From NCBI RefSeq assembly GCF_900100195.1, contig NZ_FNES01000021.1, positions 1 to 57,429 of the forward strand: DNA of 57,429 nt, written 5' to 3'. Shown here piece by piece: positions 1 to 7,611 of this stretch. Origin of the DNA: Billgrantia gudaonensis. Lineage in GTDB: Bacteria; Pseudomonadota; Gammaproteobacteria; Pseudomonadales; Halomonadaceae. The notes below the pieces were generated by a model, which searched no databases, was not told the DNA's origin, and saw only the letters and a list, made by a program, of their open reading frames with translations. The first letter of the stretch is position 1; every line of letters begins with the position of its first letter. The translations under genes and the position numbers were made by a program.

Positions 1-282
1 AAAGTACACCGCGGCTTTTTTTGCGATTTCAAGCTCTTCCGACTTCTCGGCCAGTTGACGCTTGAGCCGGGCATTCTCGTCGGCCAGGGCTTGCTCGCGC
101 TCTGAGGCGCTTTGCTGCTGCTGGGCCTTGGCTCGCCACTGGTAGAGCTGGCTGGGCTGCAGGCCAAGCTCTCGGGCGGCGGCACTGATGCCGACACGGT
201 CGGCGAGGGCCAGTGCCTCGGCCTTGTAGTCCTGGGAGTAGCGGGTACGGGTCTTCTTCATCGAAGCTGCTTGCCTTGCCAT
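1..282 (-). CDS. IS3-family transposase OrfA, cut by window edge
   Basis: This is the first 94 codons of the short DNA-binding subunit of an IS3-family transposase. It begins MARQAASMKKTRTRYSQDY and has the layout of InsE of IS3: a basic start, a helix-turn-helix (GISAAARELGLQPSQLYQWR, about residues 31-50), then a leucine-zipper-like helix with ARLKRQLAEKSEELEIAKKA (about 71-90). The family makes the full transposase by -1 frameshifting between orfA and orfB; a run of seven A in the coding strand (bases 16-22) is visible near the edge but I cannot tell whether it is the slip site. A second possible start is the Met at residue 8. Confidence 0.88.
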   Translation of the reverse strand, partial: MARQAASMKKTRTRYSQDYKAEALALADRVGISAAARELGLQPSQLYQWRAKAQQQQSASEREQALADENARLKRQLAEKSEELEIAKKAAVYF

Positions 283-342
283 GGGTCACCTCGTCTCAGT
301 GTACTGTCTTAACGAGGTGTCCACTGCTGCTGGGCAAGATCA
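1..342 (-). mobile_element. IS3-group insertion sequence, left end (rest outside window)
   Basis: The strand opposite to the one given begins, from base 342 downwards, with TGATCTTGCCCAGCAGCAGT followed by GGACACCTCG. This resembles the left terminal repeat of E. coli IS3 as I remember it, including the TGATCTT start, the CAGCA-AGTGGACAC core and the distance to orfA. The first transposase gene starts 60 bases inside the end, which is normal for the group. The element therefore ends at 342 and abuts the truncated putP at 343. The other end, orfB and the target duplication lie beyond base 1. Confidence 0.88.
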
Positions 343-1767
343 ATGCTCGGCATCGGCCTGGTCGCCTACATGCGAACCACCAACCTCTCCGACTACATCC
401 TCGGCGGTCGTACGCTCGGCCCCTGGACCTCGGCGATCTCCGCCGGGGCGTCGGACATGTCCGGCTGGCTGCTGCTGGGCCTGCCCGGTGCGGCCTACGT
501 CAGCGGCATCTCGGCGAGCTGGATCGCCGTGGGGCTGCTCATCGGCACCTGGCTCAACTGGCTGATCGTGGCGCGCCGACTGCGTCTCTACAGCTTCAAG
601 GTGAGCGATGCCCTGACGCTGCCGGAATACTTCGCCAACCGCTTCCAGGACAAGACCCACCTGCTGCGGGTGATCTCGGCGATCTTCATCCTGCTGTTCT
701 TCCTCTTCTACACCAGCTCCGGTCTGGTGGCCGGCGGCCGACTGTTCGAGACGGTGTTCGGCTACGACTACACCGTGGCGGTGACCATCGGCACCATCGC
801 AGTGATCTCCTACACCTTCTTCGGCGGCTTTCTGGCGGTCTCCTGGACCGACCTGATCCAGGGCCTGATGATGGTGGCAGCGCTGGTGATCGTGCCCATC
901 ATCGCCTTCAGCGACCTGGGCGGCACCAGCGGTGCCGGCGCAGCACTCGCCGCCGAGAGCGAGCACATGCTGGCCTGGTTCCGCGACGCCTCCACCGGCG
1001 AGGCGCTGTCGGTCATCGGCATCGTCAGCTCGCTGGCCTGGGGCCTGGGCTACTTCGGTCAGCCGCACATCCTGGCACGCTTCGCCGCCATCCGCAGCGA
1101 CCGCGACATCCCCGCCGCCCGCCGCATCGCGGTGAGCTGGACGGCCATCGCACTCATCTGCTCCGTGGCCGTGGGCCTGCTCGGCGTGGGCTTCGTGCAA
1201 CGCGACCTGGCCGATGGCGAGACGGTGTTCATGGTGATGGTCAACCTGATCTTCCATCCGGTGATCGCCGGCATCCTGCTGGCCGCGATCCTGGCCGCCA
1301 TCATGTCCACCGCCGACTCCCAGTTGCTGGTCTCCTCCTCGGCGCTGACCGACGACTTCTACAAGGCGATCTTCCGCAAGGACGCCAGCCAGACCGAGCT
1401 CGTCTGGGTGGGCCGCTTCGCCGTCATCGGCATCGCCGTCATCGCCTACCTGCTGGCGCTCAATCCCGACGCCACGGTGCTCGACCTGGTCGCCTACGCC
1501 TGGGCCGGCTTCGGTGCGGCCTTCGGTCCGGCGCTGATCATGTCGCTGTACTGGCGGCGCATGAACCGCTGGGGCGCGCTGGCCGGCATCGTGGTGGGCG
1601 GCGTCACCGTGGTGCTGTGGGCCGAAGCCTCCGGCGGCATCTTCGATCTCTACGAGATCGTGCCCGGGGTGATCTTCGCCTACATCGCCATCGTGGTGGC
1701 GAGCCTGGCCACCGAAGAGCCCAACCTCCAGGTCACCGCCGACTTCGATACCTTCGACGAGACCTGA
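343..1767 (+). pseudogene. putP: sodium/proline symporter PutP, 5' end removed by IS insertion
   Basis: The product is the Na+/proline symporter of the SSS family, normally an inner-membrane protein of about 490-500 residues with 13 helices. The reading frame here starts at MLGIGLVAY and aligns with E. coli PutP from about residue 18 onwards (YILGGR, SAGASDMSGWLL, GISASWIAVGL). The first 15-17 residues, covering most of helix 1, are missing because the IS3-like element ends at the base before the ATG. No ribosome binding site precedes that ATG, only IS sequence. The body of the gene is intact to its stop and is followed by a terminator, so the insertion looks recent. The 5' piece should lie beyond the far end of the IS. 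Confidence 0.85.
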
Positions 1768-1802
1768 GGATCGTCCGACGGCCCAGCCCTCGGACATCGA
1801 CC

Positions 1803-1828
1803 AACGAGCCGCCCTCGGGCGGCTCGTT
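1803..1828 (+). terminator. hairpin terminator after putP
   Basis: A 12-base arm AACGAGCCGCCC pairs perfectly with GGGCGGCTCGTT two bases later, followed by GCGTTTCCC. It lies 35 bases after the putP stop and just before the end of the convergent small gene, so it may work in both directions. Confidence 0.75.
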
Positions 1829-1842
1829 GCGTTTCCCTCCCC

Positions 1843-2139
1843 TCACGACCACCAGGCTCTGAGCACCACCACCAGCGTGAACAGCGCCAGGGCGGCGAGG
1901 CTCAGCGGCGGCATGGTGGCACGGCGCAACCATGGCCGACGCAGCTCGAGGCCCAGCGGCTGCATGAAGGCCGAACCCAGCGCCCATACTCCCAGACCGA
2001 TCAGCGGCAGACGCAGCGGCATGGCCAGGCCACTGAGCAGCTCGGGTCGCAGCAGCAGCCACAAGGCCAGGCCGGCGGCCAGCAACATGGCGCCCAGCGG
2101 CACTGCGGGTAGCGACCGGTCGACGTTGCGTGATGGCAT
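1843..2139 (-). CDS. small membrane protein, unknown function
   Basis: This 98-residue protein starts at an ATG with GAGGAG seven bases upstream. It has two to three hydrophobic stretches, about residues 13-33, 44-58 and 76-95, separated by Arg-rich loops, so it is probably an inner-membrane protein with a short basic N-terminus. I do not recognise a named family. The gene faces putP and shares its terminator region. The long purely hydrophobic stretches and the clean ribosome binding site argue that it is real; its opposite-strand frame is shorter and lacks such features. Confidence 0.6.
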   Translation of the reverse strand: MPSRNVDRSLPAVPLGAMLLAAGLALWLLLRPELLSGLAMPLRLPLIGLGVWALGSAFMQPLGLELRRPWLRRATMPPLSLAALALFTLVVVLRAWWS

Positions 2140-2455
2140 GGCAATCTCCTCGTCACCCTTCCTTCAGTGAAGCCGATTTGCGCGCAGCGTGCGAGCTGAG
2201 CCGGAATTTCCTTTACAATTATTATCCAATGGAAAAACCCGACCGAAGCCTCTCCCCCAGGAGACACAGGCCATCATTACGCATCGACAGGGATTGACGT
2301 TCCTCACCTCGGCAATAGAAAAATTCTACAAGACTTTTAGAAACACCGTTCTCTATACTTGACTGGCAATGCCCCAATGGGCCAGCGCAGTCGCTTGGGC
2401 TGACACCGCTTGCCCCAGACAGTGCCACCGGCACTACACCACGGGAGGACCTCCC
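2140..2455 (+). promoter_or_regulatory. upstream region of the first ompW gene
   Basis: This 316-base stretch holds no convincing gene. It contains an AT-rich patch (about 2315-2360) with a -10-like TATACT at 2354-2359, roughly 95 bases before the ompW start; no good -35 box stands at the usual distance. The upstream part near 2200-2225 is also AT-rich and could carry the promoter of the leftward small gene. Confidence 0.35.
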
Positions 2456-3061
2456 ATGAACCAGTCCCTGACACTTTCCGCCATTGCCGTGACCGCCAGC
2501 CTGCTGCTGGCGAGCCAGGGCGCTCTGGCCTACAGCGCCGGAGACCTCTTCGTGCGCGGCGGCTTCGCCAAGACCGAGGTCTCGTCGGACAACGGAACGG
2601 CCGCCGGCCAGTCGCTGGACATCGAGGACGAGAACGGCTTCACCTTCGGAGCCGGCTACCTCTTCCACGACAAGGTCGGCGTCGAACTGAACGGCAGCGA
2701 GCCGTTCGAGCACGACCTGACGCTTGGCGGAGCCGGCCTCGGCAGCGTGGACCGCATGCCAGTCAACCTGCTGGTCAACTATTACCCGCTGGGCGGCCTC
2801 GACTCCCGGGTGCAGCCCTATGTGGGTGCCGGGGTGAACTACACTCGTTTCTCCGACGAACCCGACGGCCTGGATGTCGACCACTCCTACGGCGCCGTAG
2901 GCCAGCTGGGCATCGACCTGGCGGTGACGCGCAACCTCATGCTCAACGGCTTTGCCAACTACGCCGACGTGGATGCCGACATCGACAGCGGCGGCGCCCA
3001 GATCGGGACGGCCAAGGTCGACCCCTGGACCATCGGCGGCGGCATCACCCTGCGCTTCTGA
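2456..3061 (+). CDS. ompW: OmpW-family outer membrane protein, copy 1
   Basis: This 201-residue protein is an OmpW-type small porin, an eight-stranded outer-membrane barrel that in enterics admits small hydrophobic compounds and responds to osmotic and oxygen conditions. It starts with a signal peptide (MNQSLTLSAIAVTASLLLAS, cleaved near ALA-YS at residue 25). Family marks include the GDLFVRGGFA opening strand, NYYPLGG about residue 103, VQPYVGAGVNYTRF and the C-terminal DPWTIGGGITLRF, which ends in the Phe typical of barrel proteins. The start at 2456 is chosen because it begins the signal peptide and follows GGGAGGACC; an in-frame ATG 87 bases upstream would spoil the signal. A paralogue follows after 223 bases. 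Confidence 0.88.
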   Translation: MNQSLTLSAIAVTASLLLASQGALAYSAGDLFVRGGFAKTEVSSDNGTAAGQSLDIEDENGFTFGAGYLFHDKVGVELNGSEPFEHDLTLGGAGLGSVDRMPVNLLVNYYPLGGLDSRVQPYVGAGVNYTRFSDEPDGLDVDHSYGAVGQLGIDLAVTRNLMLNGFANYADVDADIDSGGAQIGTAKVDPWTIGGGITLRF

Positions 3062-3091
3062 TCAGGCGCGCCAAGCGGCGTTTCATCCAGC

Positions 3092-3118
3092 AACGCCGGG
3101 CTCTGGCCCGGCGTTTTT
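3092..3118 (+). terminator. intrinsic terminator after ompW copy 1
   Basis: AACGCCGGGC pairs perfectly with GCCCGGCGTT across a four-base loop and is followed by TTTTTC. It separates the two ompW genes, so each is probably its own transcript. Confidence 0.9.
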
Positions 3119-3177
3119 CGTGGGCAGAATGCAATAAGGAATATTTTATATACCTCTTTAGTTGTCGACTGCAACCA

Positions 3178-3191
3178 TTGCCTTGGATCAA
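3178..3191 (+). promoter_or_regulatory. possible FNR-like box upstream of ompW copy 2
   Basis: TTGCCTTGGATCAA matches the FNR consensus TTGAT-N4-ATCAA in the whole right half and the TTG of the left half. It lies 94 bases before the second ompW start, beside an AT-rich tract (3138-3165). Oxygen control by FNR is known for E. coli ompW; that it holds here is inference from one imperfect site. Confidence 0.3.
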
Positions 3192-3284
3192 GAAAAGCTC
3201 GCCTCGCGGTTATTAGACTAGTGCTATTGCACCGCAGCGGCCGTGGCCGCTTCTTCTGAAACGCGTACCGAAAGGAGTCGTTCC

Positions 3285-3923
3285 ATGCGCAAGTCCATTC
3301 TGCCCACCCTGCTCGCTGCCGGCCTCGTCGCGGCCGCTGCCAGCCCCCAAGCCCTGGCCTATGGCGAAGGCGATTTCTTCACCCGCGTTGGCGCCGCCCA
3401 CGTCAACCCCAAGAGCGACAACGGAAACGTTGATGCACTTAGTCTTACCGGTCTTGAAGTCGACGTAGACAGCGACACGACTCTCGGCTTTACCCTGGGC
3501 TACCGTTTCCACGACAAGCTCGGCGTCGAGCTGCTGGCCGCCCTGCCCTTCAAGCACGACATCAGCATTGCCGATGGCACGGTCAACGGTTCCACCAAGC
3601 ATCTGCCGCCCACCGTGACCCTCCAGTACTACCCGCTGGGCGGCACCGACGCCCGCGTGCAGCCCTATGCCGGCATCGGGCTCAACTACACCACCTTCTT
3701 CAGTGAAGATATCGACGTGGCCGGAGCCGAGCTCGAACTCGACGACTCCTGGGGTGTCGCCGGTCAACTGGGCGCCGACGTGCTGATCAACGACAACTGG
3801 GCCGTCAACGCCGCCGCCTGGTACGTCGACATCGACACCGATGCCAGCCTGAACGGTGACGATATCGGCACCGTCAACATCGATCCCTGGGTCTTGATGG
3901 CCGGCTTCAGCTATCGCTTCTGA
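3285..3923 (+). CDS. ompW: OmpW-family outer membrane protein, copy 2
   Basis: This 212-residue OmpW-like barrel has a signal peptide (MRKSILPTLLAAGLVAAAAS, then PQALA-YG near residue 25), the GDFFTRVGAAHVNP opening, LQYYPLGG in the middle, VQPYAGIGLNYTTFF and a C-terminus DPWVLMAGFSYRF ending in Phe. The chosen ATG follows AAGGAG at the right distance; a longer frame would add fourteen charged residues in front of the signal peptide. It is clearly paralogous to the gene just upstream but diverged in the loops, with an extra segment near residues 45-60 where barrels of this family carry extracellular loops. Its own terminator follows. Confidence 0.88.
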   Translation: MRKSILPTLLAAGLVAAAASPQALAYGEGDFFTRVGAAHVNPKSDNGNVDALSLTGLEVDVDSDTTLGFTLGYRFHDKLGVELLAALPFKHDISIADGTVNGSTKHLPPTVTLQYYPLGGTDARVQPYAGIGLNYTTFFSEDIDVAGAELELDDSWGVAGQLGADVLINDNWAVNAAAWYVDIDTDASLNGDDIGTVNIDPWVLMAGFSYRF

Positions 3924-3944
3924 GCCGTTGACATGCTCGTTACC

Positions 3945-3977
3945 CAGCGAGGCCCGCCATTGGCGGGCCTCGCTGCA
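3945..3977 (+). terminator. terminator after ompW copy 2
   Basis: CAGCGAGGCCCGCCA pairs with TGGCGGGCCTCGCTG, a 15-base perfect stem with almost no loop. The run of T after it is weak (GCATTCGG). It stands between ompW and the convergent yqcC-like gene and may serve both. Confidence 0.75.
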
Positions 3978-4000
3978 TTCGGGCACTGACAGCCAGCGCG

Positions 4001-4333
4001 TCAGTTGTCGGTCACCAGACGGTCGATCTCTTCCACCGCCTTGCACAACAGCAAGCGGTCGTTGGCGCGCGCGCCCTCCTGGGCCAGATAGGCTTCCACC
4101 GCCGGAGCGACGTCGCAAGTCTCCGGCATGGGCGCTTCGGCTTCGACCAGCGCATCCAGCCGGGCGATGAACACGAAGCGCAGCCACTGAGGCAACGCCA
4201 TGGTATCGATGCAAAAGGGCTGCTGACTGGCAAAGGCCTCGGGGCCGGGGGATTCCATCTGCCACAGGTTGGTGGCCTTCATGGTCGCTTCCAGGCGACG
4301 CAGAGCCACATCGAGCTCTTCGTGAACCGTCAT
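4001..4333 (-). CDS. YqcC family protein (DUF446)
   Basis: This 110-residue protein belongs to the YqcC/DUF446 family of small helical proteins. The family is often encoded beside the tRNA pseudouridine synthase TruC in enterics, and its molecular role is not settled. Visible marks are the start MTVHEELDVALRRLEATMK, the central WQMESPGPEAFASQQPFC and the MALPQWLRFVFIARLDAL helix, all typical of the family. The start at 4333 follows CGAGGAC; an in-frame Met ten residues upstream would add RVNSREDFD and has no better site. truC is not nearby, so the usual partner is missing from this context. Confidence 0.8.
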   Translation of the reverse strand: MTVHEELDVALRRLEATMKATNLWQMESPGPEAFASQQPFCIDTMALPQWLRFVFIARLDALVEAEAPMPETCDVAPAVEAYLAQEGARANDRLLLCKAVEEIDRLVTDN

Positions 4334-4446
4334 GTCGAAGTCCTCGCGTGAATTGACCCGCATTATCTCGCCCCGCCTCGGGCCTTGGCCACCCCAAGGT
4401 CTACGTTCATTCGCACCGGATCATTCACAGCTTCGCTGAACGAGGC

Positions 4447-4455
4447 TGTGGATAA
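4447..4455 (-). other. single perfect DnaA box in the yqcC-DUF3549 gap
   Basis: TGTGGATAA is the reverse complement of the consensus DnaA box TTATCCACA. It lies in the 270-base gap between two divergent genes. No second box, AT-rich unwinding element or dnaA/gidA gene is close, so it is not an origin. Chance occurrence is possible. Confidence 0.4.
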
Positions 4456-4603
4456 GCTATGGAAAGTCATCTCCGGGTCAGGAATGACGGCCACTGCGCG
4501 AACATGGTCAATCATTGATCACTCCGCCATCGTTCACGCCGCCCGGTGGCTGACAAGATCGGGTGCACCGCGGTAGAGTGCACGCTTCGATTCGGGAGTC
4601 GCC

Positions 4604-5647
4604 ATGCAGCCGATTCATACGCTCAACGATTTCTTCCAGCGCAGCGGTGCCGAGGTGCGTGCCTATCACCTTGGCCGCCGAGTCGAGCCCTTTTCGCTCG
4701 ACACCCTGGCCGCCTTCGAAAGCGGCGAACTGGCCTGGCCGGCCCCCTGGCAGGGCGAGGCGCGCCTGGGCCTGGTGTTTCGCCTCGGCGACATGCCGGA
4801 TCCGGTGATCTGGTTCCTCGCCCTGCCCCTCGACGAACAGGGAAAACTGGACCCGGCGCCCCGCGACGCCTTCGTCCAGCGGCTGCTCGAGACGCTGGGC
4901 CGCAACGCCCAGTCTCTCGAGGCGGCGCCGCCGGGCAAGGCGGACAACCTGATGCACGACAATCCGCTGGCCTTCACCCCTTCGCTGCCCTTCCGGGCGG
5001 TGCTGCACGCCCGAGCCACCCGTGACATGGGTCAGCCGGCCAGCCAGCATCTGGAGCCGGTGGAAGCCTACCTGAGCGGTCAGCAGGCCATCGACTGGCA
5101 GGCCCTGGGCCTGCAGGGCCTGGCCGACTATGCGGTGCGCCTGGACGCCGGAGCCGCTCGCGCACTGGCCGAACGCCTCGCCACCCTGCCGGCAGAAGCG
5201 CTCACTTCGCTATGCTACTGTCTGGAACATGTCGCCATTCCCGATGAACTGGCGCACGCCTTGCGCCGACGCGGCGAGCTGGCCGCCACCCAGGGCGACA
5301 TCGAAGTCTTCTGCGCCTGCGTGCGCGCCATGGGCGGCGCAAGCACGGCCATTGCCGGCGACTGGTTCGATATCCTGCTGGCCGACCCCGATGCCTGCGG
5401 TCCGGACATGCTGGCCGCCATTGCCGGTCGCGGCTGGGTGCATCTTGAGCATGCCTCACGACTGCCGCAATTCCTGGCTCGGCTGGCGGAAACGCCGCAT
5501 GCCGACTTTGCCAGCATGGCTCGCGACCTGGCGCTGATTCCGCGCCTGCGCCTGCCGGTGCTGATGACGCTGCGCGAGGCCCAGGCGGATTCCGCCATCG
5601 GTCGCCGTCTTGCCGAGCTGACGAGACCGCCACAGCGACACGCGTGA
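4604..5647 (+). CDS. DUF3549 family protein
   Basis: This 347-residue protein is a member of the DUF3549 family, which is found in Pseudomonas, Halomonas and relatives and has no assigned function. The family start (IHTLNDFFQRSGAEVRAYHLGRRV, here residues 4-27) and the PDPVIWFLALPLDEQG segment near residue 65 are plain. The C-terminal half is made of Leu/Ala-rich helical repeats with short helix pairs, suggesting an alpha-solenoid, and no membrane segment or signal peptide is present, so it should be cytoplasmic. It is followed after 18 bases by the RimB-like protease and RimK, which suggests co-transcription. The start follows GGGAG. Confidence 0.85.
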   Translation: MQPIHTLNDFFQRSGAEVRAYHLGRRVEPFSLDTLAAFESGELAWPAPWQGEARLGLVFRLGDMPDPVIWFLALPLDEQGKLDPAPRDAFVQRLLETLGRNAQSLEAAPPGKADNLMHDNPLAFTPSLPFRAVLHARATRDMGQPASQHLEPVEAYLSGQQAIDWQALGLQGLADYAVRLDAGAARALAERLATLPAEALTSLCYCLEHVAIPDELAHALRRRGELAATQGDIEVFCACVRAMGGASTAIAGDWFDILLADPDACGPDMLAAIAGRGWVHLEHASRLPQFLARLAETPHADFASMARDLALIPRLRLPVLMTLREAQADSAIGRRLAELTRPPQRHA

Positions 5648-5665
5648 CAACAGGGGAAGAACATC

Positions 5666-6103
5666 ATGAAGGAACTGCCCTATACCGCCAGAGCCGTGAT
5701 CGGACGCCGCGAGATGGTCACCCTGCCGGAACTCGGTCTGTCGCTGTGCGCCAAGGCCGACACCGGCGCGCGCACCTCTGCACTGCACGCCGAGGACATC
5801 GAGACCTTCGAAGAGCAAGGGCACCTGTGGGTCAGTTTCACCACCCGCAGCGGCGGGCCGGACACCCCGCCTCACGTCTTTCGCCTGCATCTGCACGACC
5901 GTCGCCGCGTCACCAGCTCCAACGGGCACGGGGAGTGGCGCTACGTCATCCGCACGCCCATGCGGCTCGGCGAAATGGAGATGATGGTGGAACTGACCCT
6001 GGCCGACCGCCGCAACATGCGTCACCCCATGCTGCTCGGGCGCCGCGCCCTGCGTCGCCTGCTGGTCGCGCCCGGCGCGGCTTTCCTGCACGGCGAGCCC
6101 TGA
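5666..6103 (+). CDS. RimB-like retropepsin-type protease (ATP-dependent zinc protease family)
   Basis: This 145-residue protein belongs to the family once named ATP-dependent zinc protease (DUF785), now seen as pepsin-like aspartic proteases. The catalytic element is visible as CAKADTGARTSALHA (about residues 28-42), with the D-T-G triplet. RLHLHDRR, WRYVIRTPMRLG and MLLGRRALRRL follow in family order. In Pseudomonas the relative RimB trims the poly-glutamate tail that RimK adds to ribosomal protein S6; adjacency to rimK here fits that role, but it is inference. The gene is 18 bases after DUF3549 and 30 bases before rimK, with a GGGGAAG site before the ATG. Confidence 0.82.
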   Translation: MKELPYTARAVIGRREMVTLPELGLSLCAKADTGARTSALHAEDIETFEEQGHLWVSFTTRSGGPDTPPHVFRLHLHDRRRVTSSNGHGEWRYVIRTPMRLGEMEMMVELTLADRRNMRHPMLLGRRALRRLLVAPGAAFLHGEP

Positions 6104-6133
6104 CGCCCCCGACACTTCGACGCGGAGCCCTCG

Positions 6134-7042
6134 ATGCGTATCGCGCTGCTATCCCGCAATCGCAACCTCTACTCGACCCGTCGCCTGGTGGAGGCGGCCG
6201 AGACCCGCGGCCACACGATCCGCGTGGTGGATACCCTGCGCTGCTACATGAGCATTGCCGCGCACCACCCTTCGATCCACTACAAGGGCGAGAACCTCGA
6301 ACCCTTCGACGCCGTGATCCCGCGCATCGGCGCCTCGATCACCTTCTATGGCTGTGCGGTGCTGCGTCAGTTCGAAATGATGGGCACCTACGTGCTCAAC
6401 GACTCGGTGGCCATCACCCGTTCCCGCGACAAGCTGCGCTCGCTGCAGCTGCTCTCGCGCAAGGGGCTCGGCCTGCCGATCACCGGCTTCGCCCACTCGC
6501 CCGACGACATCCCCGACCTGATCACCATGGTGCGCGGCGCCCCGCTGGTGATCAAGCTGCTGGAAGGCACCCAGGGCATCGGCGTGGTGCTGGCCGAGAC
6601 CAATCAGGCCGCCGAGAGCGTGATTCAGGCCTTCATGGGCCTGAAGGCCAACATCATGGTGCAGGAATACATCAAGGAGGCTCGCGGCGCCGACATCCGC
6701 TGCCTGGTGATCGGCGACAAGGTGGTCGCGGCCATGAAGCGCCAGGCCGCCGAAGGCGAATTTCGCTCCAACCTGCACCGTGGCGGCAACGCCAGCGTGA
6801 TCCGCATCACTCCCGAGGAGCGTTCCACCGCGATTCGCGCTGCCAAGGCCATGGGCCTGCGCGTGGCCGGCGTCGACCTGCTGCGCGCCAACCACGGGCC
6901 GGTGATCATGGAGGTCAACTCCTCGCCGGGGCTGCGCGGTATCGAGAGCGCCACCGGCAAGGACATCGCCGGTCTGATCATCGAGCACCTGGAGAAAAAC
7001 GCCGCCGCACCTCGCAAGGCGCCACCCAAGCCGAAAGGATGA
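6134..7042 (+). CDS. rimK: ribosomal protein S6-L-glutamate ligase RimK
   Basis: RimK is a cytoplasmic ATP-grasp ligase that adds glutamate residues to the C-terminus of ribosomal protein S6. The 302-residue length matches the family. It opens [18 protein letters not shown], has the [17 protein letters not shown] segment near residue 55, the ATP-grasp [18 protein letters not shown] around residue 140, the [17 protein letters not shown] strand and the metal-binding end [15 protein letters not shown] (about residue 258-272), which supplies the Glu and Asn ligands. It follows the RimB-like protease with 30 bases between, a common pairing. Confidence 0.95.
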   Translation: MRIALLSRNRNLYSTRRLVEAAETRGHTIRVVDTLRCYMSIAAHHPSIHYKGENLEPFDAVIPRIGASITFYGCAVLRQFEMMGTYVLNDSVAITRSRDKLRSLQLLSRKGLGLPITGFAHSPDDIPDLITMVRGAPLVIKLLEGTQGIGVVLAETNQAAESVIQAFMGLKANIMVQEYIKEARGADIRCLVIGDKVVAAMKRQAAEGEFRSNLHRGGNASVIRITPEERSTAIRAAKAMGLRVAGVDLLRANHGPVIMEVNSSPGLRGIESATGKDIAGLIIEHLEKNAAAPRKAPPKPKG

Positions 7043-7131
7043 GACCACGGCACACGATTTTCTCGACGCCGGGGGTGGCAAAAGTGCCACGACGGCCCCA
7101 CAATCGGCGTCACCGGAGGAGGTGACCGCCC

Positions 7132-7572
7132 ATGTTTCTCGACAATCGCCAGGTGGCGATGGACAGCGTACTGGAAGCGCTGGCCGACAGCATCGATTAC
7201 TTTCAGGACAATCTCGAGCGCCTGCGCCCTTCCCTGCGCGAAGCGCTCAAGCCTCATTACGAGGCACGCAGCAAGGCGATGCGGGATCTGCGGGAACTGG
7301 CCAGGCGTCACCTCAAGCTATTGCCCCGCGACGCCGATGTAGAACGCGACGATTACCTGTGGCTGTGGAGCCGGCTGAAGAGCTTCGTCGGCAACGAGAG
7401 CCAGGTAGTGATCGGCGAACTGCTCGAGCAGGAAAGAGTGCTCATGCAGGCACTGGCCACCCTCTACACTCACCCGCTGCCCGACCCGGTGGAAACCGCC
7501 GTCGAGCGCTGCTGGACGGGCTGCCGAGCGCTGATCCGCGAGCTGTATGAGTTGCAGAAGGAGCGCCGCTGA
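7132..7572 (+). CDS. small helical cytoplasmic protein, unknown function
   Basis: This 146-residue protein has a very strong ribosome binding site (GGAGGAGGTGA) and good codon use, so it is real, but I do not recognise a characterised family. It is predicted by eye to be almost wholly helical: four long amphipathic stretches, about residues 8-32, 36-60, 76-112 and 120-142, rich in Leu, Arg and Glu, with no signal peptide or membrane span. The size and pattern resemble ferritin-like four-helix bundles such as the PA2169/DUF2383 group, but the Glu/His metal ligands are not obvious. It lies 89 bases after rimK and ends at a hairpin, so it may be the last gene of that transcript. Confidence 0.7.
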   Translation: MFLDNRQVAMDSVLEALADSIDYFQDNLERLRPSLREALKPHYEARSKAMRDLRELARRHLKLLPRDADVERDDYLWLWSRLKSFVGNESQVVIGELLEQERVLMQALATLYTHPLPDPVETAVERCWTGCRALIRELYELQKERR

Positions 7573-7582
7573 GCGGCGTCGT

Positions 7583-7610
7583 TCCGGTGCCTGCCGGGGC
7601 AGGCACCGGA
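7583..7610. terminator. hairpin between convergent genes
   Basis: TCCGGTGCCTGCC pairs perfectly with GGCAGGCACCGGA across a two-base loop. T runs are poor on both sides, so its strength as a terminator is uncertain. It lies between the small helical protein gene and the leftward sanA-like gene. Confidence 0.6.
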
Positions 7611-7611
7611 C

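Noticed and set aside
4334..4603. Replication origin suggested by a DnaA box
   Set aside because: Only one box, no AT-rich element and no origin-linked genes nearby.
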